A stretch of 64,000 nucleotides of DNA. It comes from Anisodus tanguticus. Lineage: Eukaryota > Streptophyta > Magnoliopsida > Solanales > Solanaceae. Positions within the stretch are counted from its first letter, which is position 1. Each line of letters opens with the position of its first letter. The notes beneath the pieces were generated by a model, which did no database searches, was not told the DNA's origin, and saw nothing but the letters and a program-made list of their open reading frames with translations. Location of the stretch: positions 44,881,062 to 44,945,061 of the forward strand of contig CM067545.1 of NCBI GenBank assembly GCA_034509755.1, given 5' to 3'. Both the position numbers and the translations under genes were made by a program. This document shows, piece by piece, positions 44,225 to 54,921 of this stretch.

Positions 44225-44480
44225 TCGGCGCCACAACTCAGCTATTAGAGCACCGCAGCGCTAATTCGCTTATGAACTTTTTGCCGATGGGGCGCCGCGA
44301 CTCTAATGTTGGGCGTCGCGGCGCCTTCGTCGACGTTTCAAGTGTCGCGGCTGTAACCAGGTAGCGCCACGGCTCTAAATCCGATCAACGTCTTCCAGCC
44401 TTCTGCCAGTCAGGCGCCTCAGCCCTTGCTTCCTCGGCCGCGGCCCTTTAGCGCCGCGGCTCTTCATCTTTCGATTTTTC
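44225..44480. repeat. GC-rich irregular GCGCCGCGGCTC repeats
   Basis: About ten variants of GCGCC-CG-CTCTA occur in 250 bp, far more GC-rich than the surroundings. It resembles the GC-rich stretches in the other gypsy LTRs. Confidence 0.6.
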
Positions 44481-44679
44481 AACACTTCTCTGAACCGCTT
44501 CTTCTGCCTAGGTAGCCATTTTTATCCTCAATATCTGCCTATTTTCTTTTAATCTCCGCATCATCCATCATGAATCGCTTAAACTAAAAACAGAGCAAAA
44601 ACACGCATAATACTGCACAAAACAACTAAAATACTCTCTAAAACATACTTTAAAACAGTACTAGAAATAGACTCAACAC

Positions 44680-44882
44680 CTGCAACGTGGGTTCGAATCC
44701 TGGTGGGAGAACTTTGCTCTTTTCTGGGATAGGACCTTGTAGGTGATATCAGTTGCTCTGTTCTCAAACACTGGTCATTCAGGCACATCCCGCGATTTAC
44801 TGGTAATAGTGTTGAGGGACCGGTACTACTATCTCCAGGAATAGTCTGGCGTAAGCCAGGAAGCTGGATATAAAAAAAAAAG
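44680..44882 (+). mobile_element. Probable tRNA-derived SINE
   Basis: A clear B box, GTGGGTTCGAATCCTGGTG, is at about 44688, followed by 160 bp of body and an A-rich tail (TATAAAAAAAAAAG). The A box is not convincing and no target duplication was found, so the 5' end is approximate. Confidence 0.55.
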
Positions 44883-46323
44883 AATGAATTAAACCTAAGG
44901 TTTGACACTTTTGGGTCATAGCACAATTTTTTTAAAGAGAACCCCTCAAAGTTGTTACGACATCGACAAGTATTTCAGGTAAGACTTAGTTAAAGCTCTA
45001 GTTTTGGATCCATACATATTGCTATATCTTATGAGACAGGGCCCTTGATATTATTTATTATAACGTTTGTTTGGTGGAAATGAAGCTAGCTCCTTATTGA
45101 CATTTTTCACTACCTGAAGGTGCTTGGTCCTTTTTTTTTTTTTTATTTATGTAGGAGATAATTTGTGGATGTTATCATAGGATAATGATGACAAAATGAT
45201 TAATAGGAATGAATTTTAGACCAAGTCTGGTGTCCATGTGTGAGTTTAGAGAATTAGTGGGCATTCTTAAGTGAGGACCAATTGTTGCTAATGTCCAGTT
45301 CATAATTTCATTTTTGATACTGTCTCTTTATATTGTGTACAATTTTCAATTGCGAACAAGAATATAGAAATAACGAGCTTATATAATTAATTAGTGAAGT
45401 CTTCTTCTGGTTATATATTTACTCTTAAATTCATGGTGGTTGAGATTTGTAAAGTGGTACTTTAGTCCTAAGTTAAGATTTTGGGGTAATTGAAGGTGTT
45501 GAGCCTAGTTTTAAGAAAGGAGAATTTATGATTTGAGAATCCTTTGGTGAATGGAATTGACTAACTTTCTGGATATAGATCCCTTAAGTTATTGATAAAA
45601 TAATTTTTCAATAAAATTCCAATTTTGCCTTCGAGGCTCGTGTTTGATTATTTTGGGTATGTTTGAGATTTCGGGTAATAGTATGACAATATGAATATCC
45701 TTAGAATCGTGTTAATGTAGAATTCATATTTCATAGATTTCGATTGTCCGGAGGCTCTCAGTAAAGGAAAGGTGTCGGCTTGATTGTATGTGGCTCCTGT
45801 TCGGCTTGAGGTAGGTTACGCCTTACTATCGTTAGATTCTTATTAGAGCATCATATGCAGTTGTAGAAATTGACTGGGACATCATGATAGGCCTTTGGGC
45901 ATGGCGTAAAGGTGAATTCTAATTAGGTTGGTTCTGTCAGTTGTTATGTGGACTTGTCGCCATATGTATTATTTTTTGTGATCATTACTTGTTCGTACGA
46001 TAACTCAGCTATCTCATGAAAATGAAGGATAGTATTGATGATTAAACTGTGAGGTAAATATGACTTGTGCTTTTTGATTTGGGATGTCATTCCTCACTCG
46101 TAATTGATTTAGTTATGAAAAGGAGTAATACTTGAAAAGGATACGTTTAATGATTTGTCTTTACAATTACTTGCCTTGTGTACCCTTGATACTTGTCAAT
46201 ATGCTGATTTGCATACTCATCATTCACTTATATGTTCGGTTGATTACATAATGTGAAAATGAGATATGATATGGTCCTACGAGGCCGGTAAGAGGTAAGA
46301 AGGATATTGTATATGCGTGACGA

Positions 46324-46430
46324 AAACTATTCTGGGTATATGATGTAATGATATGGTAAATGTCCGATGGTAACTATTCTGGGTGGATGATATATTGATA
46401 TGGTAAGTGCCCGATGGAAATTATTCCAAG
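46324..46430. repeat. 47-bp tandem repeat in the gypsy LTR
   Basis: 46324-46370 and 46371-46417 both read as AACTATTCTGGGT...GATATGGTAA-TG-CCGATGG, with a third partial copy after. Confidence 0.75.
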
Positions 46431-47145
46431 TGGTACATGGACTTTGCGGGTCCTCCATGGGTCATGACTTTAAGGCATTGCCCTTAGCATGTGTGTACGA
46501 GAGTAGAGTAGAGACATGGTTGTTGCATTGCATTGCAGTCATTCGTTTATATATTTAACTGTTCTCTTGGTGACCCGTATCTGTCTTTGGCTAGTTATAT
46601 ACTTGATTCTTACTTGTACATGATTTGTGACTATACTTGATTGTTCTACGTGCTACTTGTTAATTTCCACTTCTTTATGCGTTATCTAATCATTATCGGT
46701 CTATGATACTTACCAGTATTAGTGTTGTACTGATACTACTCTTGTTGCACTTTTTGTTGAGTGCAGAGTATGATCCAGGTTTTACGCCCCATGGCTGATA
46801 CGCGAGGGTGATATCTCACTGTCGTTTAGGTGAGCTATTTGGTCATCTGTGACCCCTGAAAAACCCTCCTTTATTACTTCTGTATTTTCATTTCGGCAAA
46901 CAATATGTAGCCTTCGGGCACTTTCAAATTGTACTTCATATTGGCATTTTTAGAGCTGTTGTACTACTTTGACCAAATTTTGGGGATGTTTGGATGTTTT
47001 CCTAGTTATAATAAGTATTTAAGACTTGATAAATTATTCATATTTAAGTTCCCGCTTTTAAACTTGTTTCTACAATTTGGGAATGCGGTTCGCCTACCCG
47101 GGAATAGTGTAGGTACCACCACGATCCGCGATTTGGATCGTGACA

Positions 47146-47533
47146 ATTCATTTATTAAAAATATAAAGATTTAAATTATATATTTTTAGCATCATTAGCT
47201 AGTTAACAAAAGATAATACTTCTTAGTTACCTAAAATGAAGAGAAAATCATGTAACCTTTTTAGGTTAAACAGTTAATCATTATTATCTCACTTAAAATG
47301 ATTGTCCTGCACATCCAGAAAATAATAACAATGGAATAAAATTCAGAGGAATGGATAAGAGGGGGATAAGAAAGATAGAAGTTTGACTTGTCAGTGTTGA
47401 AACATCATATGCTAACTAATGGGGAACATTTACTTGGATCTAGTTTATGCATCAGCAAGTACTAATTAATTAGAGTAAAACAAAAATTATAATATGACAT
47501 TACATATTAATTGATCATGATAAATTTTATGCA
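47146..47533. other. AT-rich intergenic DNA
   Basis: No gene or transposon end recognised. Confidence 0.4.
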
Positions 47534-47542
47534 ATAGATATA

Positions 47543-47699
47543 GGCTAAAGTTATCCGGGGCCACCTAAACTTGTCCACATAATCCACTTAGACACCTCAA
47601 CTTAAGCATATTCCCATTTTGCCGCCGGCAACATGTCTAAGTTGAGGTGTCTAAATGGATTTTGTGGACAAATTTAGATAGTTGCGGATGACTTTTGCC
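47543..47699. mobile_element. Mutator-like MITE with 9-bp target duplication
   Basis: A 157-bp inverted repeat: CTTGTCCACATAATCCACTT-AGACACCTCAACTTA near 47570 pairs with TAAGTTGAGGTGTCTAAATG near 47638. Outer ends are GGCTAAAGTTATCCG and, inverted, GGCAAAAGTCATCCG. ATAGATATA flanks it perfectly (47534-47542, 47700-47708); a 9-bp duplication is typical of Mutator-like elements. Confidence 0.85.
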
Positions 47700-47708
47700 A
47701 TAGATATA

Positions 47709-48299
47709 TATCATACATGTGTTATATACATGAGATGTGAAATTTGTTTTCTTTCAAGAGCATTTCCTACCTTCATTAATAAGAAGAGAACGATAGCAAG
47801 ACTCATTGTAAATATATTTAATGGACTCATTTTGACCATAGAACATCAATCTTATAATTATCAATCAAATGACAAATCTGACATTTTAATGAACTTTAAA
47901 CAAGAGAATTTAGCGCTGATACTTTAAAGAAACCTTTAACAACGCCACCCACACATACAAACAGAACCTCCATCCGTACAAGCTATACCAATTAATTTAT
48001 CAGGATATTTTTCCCTGCATAGAGCGTACAATCATTGACATCCTTGCATTTCACGCCATAAATTGGAGAATCGCATTGGGCAATAGTCGGGTTCAGAACT
48101 ACAAGAAAGAAACAAAATATTTATACATTATTAGAATGAGTTAAGGATACCAATTCAATAAGATAACAACCGGTACAATTGTTAATTGATTTATTATATA
48201 TATTTATCAATTTATACAAGACATTAGATTGTGATTAGGAACTGCATAAGTAGTATTATAAATAATACTTATCAAAATCCTTTATTTACTAAAATATTT
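47709..48299. other. AT-rich intergenic DNA
   Basis: No supportable gene. Short frames lack recognisable features. Confidence 0.4.
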
Positions 48300-48304
48300 A
48301 TTTG

Positions 48305-48477
48305 TGTAGAAAATATTCTTCATAGATTTTATTCATTAATGATTTACAATAAATATAGTGTTACAAGAATATCTACTTTGATACAAACTAGGTAACTAAT
48401 CAATCCTAATTACAAGAGGAATCTAATTCTACCTAATATAGGAGATGTACAATTATTATGGAAATAATATTCTATTA
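48305..48477 (-). repeat. 3' LTR of element D (173 bp)
   Basis: Minus strand TAATAGAATATT... to ...TTTCTACA. Followed inward by the polypurine tract GCGGGGGTG. TAA at the LTR start closes the pol frame. Confidence 0.9.
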
Positions 48478-50060
48478 CACCCCCGCAATCGAAGCGGGAG
48501 GTCGGCGTATGCTGAGACTGTTCCGAAAGTCTTCAAATAAAACCAGCGGAAGACCTTTTGTAAATATGTAGGCAATCTGATAACGTGACGGGACATGTAA
48601 GACATGTACTTGTCCACGAGCAACCTTTTCGCGAACAAAGTGAATATCCAGCTCAATATGTTTAGTGCGTTGGTGATGAACCTAATTTCATGAGAGATAA
48701 ATTGTACTAACATTATCACAATAAACCAATGTCGCCTTCGGAACCGGACAGTGGAGCTCTAAAAGAATGTTCCGTAACCAACAAGATTCAGACACCACAT
48801 TGGAAACTCCTCGGTATTCTGCTTTGGCACTGGATCTGGACAAGGTTGCTTGCCGTTTTGAGGACCAAGAGACCAAATTATCACCAAAAAATACACAATA
48901 ACCAAACGTGGAGAGTCTGGTATCCGGACAATCACCCCAATCGGCATCCGTGTATGAAATAAGAGAGGTTGTCGAAGACGGATATAAATGCAAGCCATGA
49001 TCGAGAGTACCCTGAATATAACGCATAATGCGTTTGAGAGCATGCATGTGATCCTTCATTGGGTTATGCATGAATAGACAAACTTGTTGTACAACATAAG
49101 AGATGTCGGGCCTTGTGAATGTGAGAAATTACAAGGGCCCTGCAAGGCTGCGGTAATGTGATGGATCGGCATATGGCTTGCTAGACGAAGCACTCAACTT
49201 TGATTTAGTATCAATCGAAGTAGCGGACGGCCTACACGATGTCATGCCAACTCGTTCAACAATCTCTGATGCATACTTGTTTTAGGATAAAAATAAACCA
49301 CATGCATGACGTGTCACAGCTATCCCTAAGAAGTAACTTTATGGCCCTAGATCCTTCATTGCAAACTCAGAGCCAAGCAGTGACATGATAGACTTGCGAA
49401 TAGCATCAAATGAGGCAATTAATATAATATCATCCACATATAAAAGAATGTAAGCGATATCATTACCCTAACGGTATATGAATAGAGAATGATCAGACCT
49501 GCTGTTAGAAAACCCAATATGTGAAACATAATCTGCAAACCTCTTGTATCAGGTCCTAGGAGCTTGTTTGAGCCCATACAACGATTTCCTTAGCAGGCAC
49601 ACATGATTATGATAAGTAGGGTCTCTGTAACCCATGGCCTGATACATGTACACTGTTTCATTGAGGTCACCATGTAGAAAGGTATTTTTGACATCAAGCT
49701 AATGAAGCGGCCATGCCTTCGAAAGAGCTAGACTAAGGACCGTTCTGATAGTTGTCGGTTTGACCCCTAGGCTGAAAGTCTCATCGCAATCCACACTAAC
49801 CTGTTGAGTTTTTCCAGCACCTACAACACGGGTTTTGTGCCTCTCAAATATACCATCGGATTTTTCTTTATCACAATAACATTAACATCACGGGGCGGGG
49901 CACCAAATTCCATGTCATATTATTAATAAGAGCATTAAATTCATCATACATAGCCATCTTCCAATTTGGATCATTAAGGGCTGACACAAGATTACGAGGC
50001 AACTGTGACTTGGCAATATGGGTGTGAAGACCGTGTTTTTGTTTAGCTTAAAAATCCCTT
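48475..50060 (-). pseudogene. Element D reverse transcriptase and RNase H
   Basis: RT traces include the NALINNMTWNLV-like start near 49940, DVKNTFLHGDLNETVYMYQ near 49670 and LLYVDDIILI near 49440, each broken by stops. 49071-48688 is open for 127 codons of RNase H: ISYTDADWGDCPDTRLSTFG, SSAKAEYRGVSNVVSESCWL and LVYCDNVSTIYLS. The end reads IADIFTKGLPLVLFEDFRNS-like to the stop at the LTR boundary. Confidence 0.78.
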
Positions 50061-50068
50061 GTTGACTA

Positions 50069-50934
50069 CTAGTGATAGGCCGTTAGGCCGGAATTGGAGT
50101 CGGGGTGGACGAGACTGGAAGACTGCCCGGAAGTGACTGGACTGCCGGGCAGTGGGTCATGGGACGTTGGACTTCCTGGGCCGAGACCCAGCAAACCGCC
50201 TGCCACTATGCCTCTCGGCAGTGGGCTACCAGCGAGAGGCTTAGTTGGGCCAACAGCTACGGGGCTCGGTAATTGGGTCGAGACACCGGGACATGTTGGG
50301 CCTGTATGGGAGGATAATTTATGGATCAAATACGGGGGTATTCTATCGTCAAGAAATTCATAGGTAGGAGACCCAGAAAAATATAATTTGGCAGAAGAGA
50401 AATTTATTTCATAAAAAATTACGTGACGACTTACGATGATTTTATTAGAGGATAAGTCAAAATATTTGTAACCACGATGATTTGACGGATATCCCAAAAA
50501 AAAAACACGAAGTGGATCGGGGTTGATGTTTATTGATTGTAATAGAAGGAAAGAGAGGATAACATAAGCACCCAAAAACCTGTAAATGCGAATATGATGG
50601 GTCCCTTAGGTATAAAATTTTGAGTGGTGATTCGTAGGCTATTTATTTGCTCGGAAGTATGTTCATAAGATAGGTTGTCATTTGTAACGCATGATGCCAA
50701 AAGGATGGTGGTAGAGATGCATGGACAAGTAAGGTTCTAACAATATTGTTAATGGTTTGAATTTTTCTTTCTGCTTTTCCATTTTGAGATGATGTATGTG
50801 GACACGAGAGACGAAAAGACAAACCATTAGTTTTGTAAAAATTCCAAAGAGACCCATTATCAAATTCTCTACCATTGTCACATTGAATATTTTTAATATC
50901 TCGTTCAAATTGAGTGCAAATGTATGCTCTAAAG
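50069..50934 (-). pseudogene. Element D integrase, C-terminal two thirds
   Basis: Begins inside the core at the TQFERDIKNIQCDNG-like block (second catalytic D, about 50880) and continues to the E motif (SSQNGKAERKIQTINN in a shifted frame near 50770). 50575-50069 has VFFLGYPSNHRGYKYFDLSS and a GC-rich Pro/Ser/Gly linker. Everything N-terminal is deleted. Confidence 0.78.
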
Positions 50935-51374
50935 GAAGGAAATGTGGCTCAAGAAGTCCTGGTTAATGCTGCTAGGCCTGCTGGGTTGCTGGGTAGGACC
51001 TGGGCCTGTCCCAGTCACTGCCGACTAGATAGGGGCAGGGCGGCATGGCCCAAGGCCACTGCCAGTCCCATGGTGCCGGCCCACTGCCCCAAGGTACCCT
51101 CGGCTGCCACTGGGATGACGGGTGCTGCTGGCTAACGCCGCTGCCGCCACTGCCGCCACCTCCTCTGCACCTGTTGTCGCCGCCTTTACTACCACTGCGG
51201 TCGTAGTAGCAGTTTTTGCTCCCATTACCGCCGGCCAGCCCTAGGCCTTCGATAAAGAGATTCAAATGGTTTTCCCGCTCCTGACGAATCGGATGTGCTC
51301 GCCCAGCGAGAAAGGCCCTGACCCTGCCAACCAAGTATCAAAAAGAAAGAAGAGAAAGAAAGGTTTCCGCCCTT

Positions 51375-52093
51375 CTAGCCACGATTTGGCGGCAAATTTT
51401 CAAATTGTGATGAACTCTCATTGGACGGAGCGTCAATCAAGGTGGACTTTGATACGGTGGGTGACTTCTTGGCAAAACTCGCTTCTTCGAGAATAAACAT
51501 AGAGCGGGCTTTGTAAAATGGTGGAAGAGGATTGCTTTGGAGGATGAGCTTACTCACTCCACTATATGCGTCGGTGAGGCCGACCACTATTTGTAAGACA
51601 AGCCGAATGTTAGTTATCGGCACGCCGACGCTTTTGAATTGGTCCGACTATACCTTGAGTCATTGACAATATGCAGATGCATTGGGAAAATCCGTCATGT
51701 CAGTGGTGGAGAGTTCCTTCTCCAGAGTAATGACACGGGAATTTTTGTTGTCTCGGAATATGTCGCCTAAGCGATCCCAAGCTTCCATCGCCGTCGAGTT
51801 AGGTTCAATGATTGTATGCAGCAAATCGCTAGAAATAGTGGCATAAATCCACTGAAGAACTGTCGCATCGAGGGTTAACAATAATTCTCTTTCGTTGTCG
51901 ATTTTCGGCACCTTCTCCTTGCCTTTTCCGGCGGAATTATGTGATGAATAACCCGGTGGGATCGGCAGTGAATCTTGAAGAGTTTCGCCCACGTTTCATA
52001 ATGGATGTTTCTCATCTCAAGAGTGATGGAAACATGGAATTTAATGTTGAAAACTGTGAGGGCTGGATGAAAAGAGGATTTCAAGTCAAACAT
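51375..52093 (-). pseudogene. gag: Element D gag (broken)
   Basis: Starts at 52093 (MFDLKSSFHPALTVFNIKFH), then ITLEMRNIHYETWAKLFKIH. A frameshift after HHIIPP leads to LTLDATVLQWIYATISSDLL and WDRLGDIFRDNKNSRVITLE at 51992-51660. 51623-51375 gives LVLQIVVGLTDAYSG and the ARSMFILEEASFAKK end. A GC-rich linker (50935-51374) follows. Confidence 0.8.
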
Positions 52094-52217
52094 GGTTGAC
52101 GGGAGAAGGGTGGTGGTCGGCGGTCAAAAAAGAAAAGAAAAATGGGGGGGGGGGGGGTGATGGCAACAAGAAAGGGGAGTTAGGGTTTCAGGAACTTTCC
52201 CTAGACTTCTGATATCA

Positions 52218-52390
52218 TGTAAGAAATATGTTTTCTTGATTTTATTCATCAATGATTTACAATATATATAGTGTTACAAGAATATCTACTTTGATACAAA
52301 CTAGGTAACTAATCAATCCTAATTACAAGAGAAATCTAATTCTACCTAATATAGGAGATGTACAATTATTATGGAAATAATATTCTATTA
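52218..52390 (-). repeat. 5' LTR of element D (173 bp)
   Basis: Minus strand TAATAGAATATT...TTCTTACA, then the primer site TGATATCAGAAGT (one G-to-A change from the usual TGGTATC). Confidence 0.9.
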
Positions 52391-52395
52391 ATTTG

Positions 52396-53067
52396 AAGCA
52401 TTCATGATTAAAGAAAAAGATAGTACTTGACTTTCTAAAATCACATTAATACTAAAATAGATAAAATGTAAATAGAAAATTACTTTTTTTTGTTTAAAAA
52501 AAGAGAGTTTTAATGCATAAACCCGACAAATACATGATGATAAGGAGACAGTAGTAGTCTGAAATTTTTGCCATTTATACTTGATTATTTGTGACTGTCC
52601 TTTTGAGAGAATGTTGTGACTTGTCTAGCCATGATTGCAATATATATATATATATATAGAAGTCAAATATTCTTATAATATAATGAAAAGAAGTCAAAGG
52701 TTGTGATAATCCAGGGGATATTACATTATTTTATGAGATAAGGGCCTTCAATAAACTTCTATTACGAAATAAAATATTTAGGTAGTTTCTAATAAATTGG
52801 GTATTAAGATAGAGTTATTATACTTAATCAATTTTATTAAGCCTATTAAATGATTAAGAAAATTATATTAATTTTTTGGCAAAATTGCAAAAATATATGG
52901 ATTTAATGAAAAAGAACAGAGGACATTAGTAGAGATCTTTTTCTGCTACTCTCCTAAAACTCCACTCTAAAACATAACTCTCTAAACTTAATACTCAAAA
53001 CTCTGAATTCCGAAAATCCCCCCTCCGAATGGCAACCAGAGCTAAGTAGGACTGAGAGTTTGAAATT
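52396..53067. other. AT-rich intergenic DNA
   Basis: No gene seen. Contains a short (TA)n run near 52641-52658. Confidence 0.4.
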
Positions 53068-53332
53068 TCGTTTGGCCATAAAAAAATTCATTTTTTTCCT
53101 AAAATATTTTTCACTTCATTTGAAAATCATCGTTTGATTATGAAAATATCAAATACAACTCGAAGTTGTATTTGACATTTGAAAAATACTTACAACGTTC
53201 TTTTCACTTTTTTCACTTTCAATACGTTCAAAAACTACTACCAAATATTATTTGCAAAAGTTATAACCAAACACAACTCCAACTCTAAAATTCTAAATAA
53301 AGTAAAAATATTTAATTTTTATGGCCAAACGC
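53068..53332. mobile_element. hAT-like MITE (GTTTGGCCATAAAAATT type)
   Basis: Ends TCGTTTGGCCATAAAAAAAT and, inverted, GGCGTTTGGCCATAAAAATT. Non-coding, 265 bp, with an inner hairpin around ACTCGAAGTTGT. Confidence 0.75.
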
Positions 53333-53856
53333 CTACTTAAAATAAAGCCGGTTGAGGGGGGAAAGATGAAGGGTCGGACAGATGAAAGGAAAGGGAGTAC
53401 ATACACTTGGAAACTCGGCCGAAACGTACACTTCGCATGGCTCAAGTCTGCCATCGAAGAAAGGACGAAAGTGTTACTGGACTAGCCAAATTGGTTGTGC
53501 AATCGTAAAATCTTTCCGATGATATATTCATATGACTCCTAGATTTTGATAAGAAAATCCAACCCAACGTAGAGTGTGCGATCTCCCAAGTACTACTAGT
53601 AGCCATTCGAACTGATCACAAATCCTTGTTAAAGTAGGTAATAAGTCTTTTATATGTCTATAATGACCCATTCCATCTTTTGCTCATGAATAATCAACCT
53701 TGTACTAACATATTCGATCTCAAATGTTGAATTATGACTAGTTTGTCAACTGAATTACCGAGGAACAATACCTTAGTGACCTTACCCTTCATGTTTTCAA
53801 TTCACACCAGTCACAAAAACCTGATACAACTTCATGGATCCTAAACGCATCGAATA
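53333..53856. other. Unassigned DNA before element C
   Basis: No gene recognised. It may be part of an old gypsy LTR disrupted by element C, but no termini were found. Confidence 0.35.
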
Positions 53857-54008
53857 TGATAGCGAATATTACCATATTCTGTAATTAATATTTGTATGTA
53901 ATTATAATAAATATAGATCCTCATTCAATTAGGACTCAACATTGTACACACTATATATATTTATATTACTGAGAAAGATTTCTCATGGGAGATTAATACA
54001 ATCTTGCA
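53857..54008 (+). repeat. 5' LTR of element C (152 bp)
   Basis: TGATAGCG...ATCTTGCA, followed by GGGTATCAAGAGCC, a primer site with its first base changed from T to G. Confidence 0.85.
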
Positions 54009-54135
54009 GGGTATCAAGAGCCAAACCCTAAAAATTTTGACCCTCCCCCACTCTACCACTCGGCCGGCGGCTTCCCCCCCCCCCCTCCCCAAACCCTAAT
54101 TTTATTCTCTTTCTCAACCACTTTTAGCCCCTCTA

Positions 54136-54921
54136 ATGGCTTCTATGGCTCATCCCACCTCTCTCACAGCTTCCTCCTCCTCCCAGTCGTCATCCACAAC
54201 CCCCCCCCCTCCTTCAACCACTTCTTTGTTCCATCCGACATTTGTCGTCTCAGTTATCAAGAACTTCATTCCCTTAGTTCTTGATCAAGAAGATGGTCAA
54301 TATTCTTCATGGGTTGAACTTTTTCATATTCATACATGTGCTAATAACATGCTTGACCATAGTGATGACTTTTTCCCTTGCCCTACCGAGGTCGACGACA
54401 CGACATGGTGGCGTCTTGACGCTATCGTCAAGCAGTGGATTTATGGCACCATCTTTAAGGAATTGCTTCATACAATTATGAAGACCGGAGCCTCGGCTCA
54501 TGATTTATGGGTCTGGTTGGAGGATATATTTCAAGACAACAAACACATATATGATGTGTACCTTGAGAAACAATTCAACAACACGCGTCTTGAAAACTTT
54601 GCAAACATGTCTGACTACTACAAACAATTGAAATTGATTGCCGACCAGCTGTCCAATGTTGGCAATCCGATCTTAGAAACTAAGATGGTGTTGCAACTAA
54701 TTAATGGATTAACGAAGGGCGAATATGACACCCTGGCAAGAATGATACAACAGATTGACTCATTGCCTAGCTTCCACAAGGCCCGATCACAATTATTGTT
54801 GAAAGAAACCAGACGTGCTAAACATGATGAACACAACCAAAAGGCATTGGTGGTTGACGCACCTGCCGACCCCACCAACAACCAGCAGCCGCGGTGGTGG
54901 CAGAGGTCGAGGCCGCGATAA
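54136..54921 (+). pseudogene. gag: Element C gag, 261 codons open
   Basis: The ATG at 54136 (MASMAHPTSLTASSSS) follows the CT-rich leader. Blocks in order: FHPTFVVSVIKNFIPLVLDQ, YSSWVELFHIHTCANN, DAIVKQWIYGTIFKELLHTI, WLEDIFQDNKHIYDVYLEKQ, YYKQLKLIADQL and TKGEYDTLARMIQQ. A frameshift in the Gly/Arg tail ends it at 54921, while the basic GGRGKGGSGGG continues in another frame. The fold is complete enough that this Gag domain might still be made. Confidence 0.82.

Larger units (their letters stand above)
44206..47145 (+). mobile_element. Ty3/gypsy-type LTR, left end uncertain
   Basis: The right end GATTTGGATCGTGACA at 47145 and the preceding GTGTAGGTACCACCACGATCC match the end of the 811-4012 LTR (GTGTAGGTGCCCTCACGGCA...TTGGATCATGACA). 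It has LTR-like text throughout, including AGGTTACGCCTTACTATCGT and GTTTTACGCCCC. No clear TGTAACG-type start was found, so it is probably truncated on the left where it meets the hAT. No gag-pol. Confidence 0.6.
48305..52390 (-). mobile_element. Copia retrotransposon D, internal-deletion derivative
   Basis: 4086 bp on the minus strand between a perfect target duplication ATTTG (48300-48304, 52391-52395). LTRs are 173 bp each (48305-48477, 52218-52390) and differ mainly in their first 20 plus-strand bases. The LTR begins TA on the minus strand. Compared with A and B it lacks about 1 kb: gag linker runs straight into the middle of integrase near 50935, so protease, the integrase finger and the first catalytic D are missing. 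Remaining gag, integrase end, RT and RNase H are broken. Confidence 0.93.

Noticed and set aside
44680..44710. Possible tRNA gene around a good B box
   Set aside because: No matching A box or acceptor stem; the A-rich tail fits a SINE better.
44579..44926. 115-codon minus-strand frame
   Set aside because: It is the reverse reading of the SINE and its A-rich tail.
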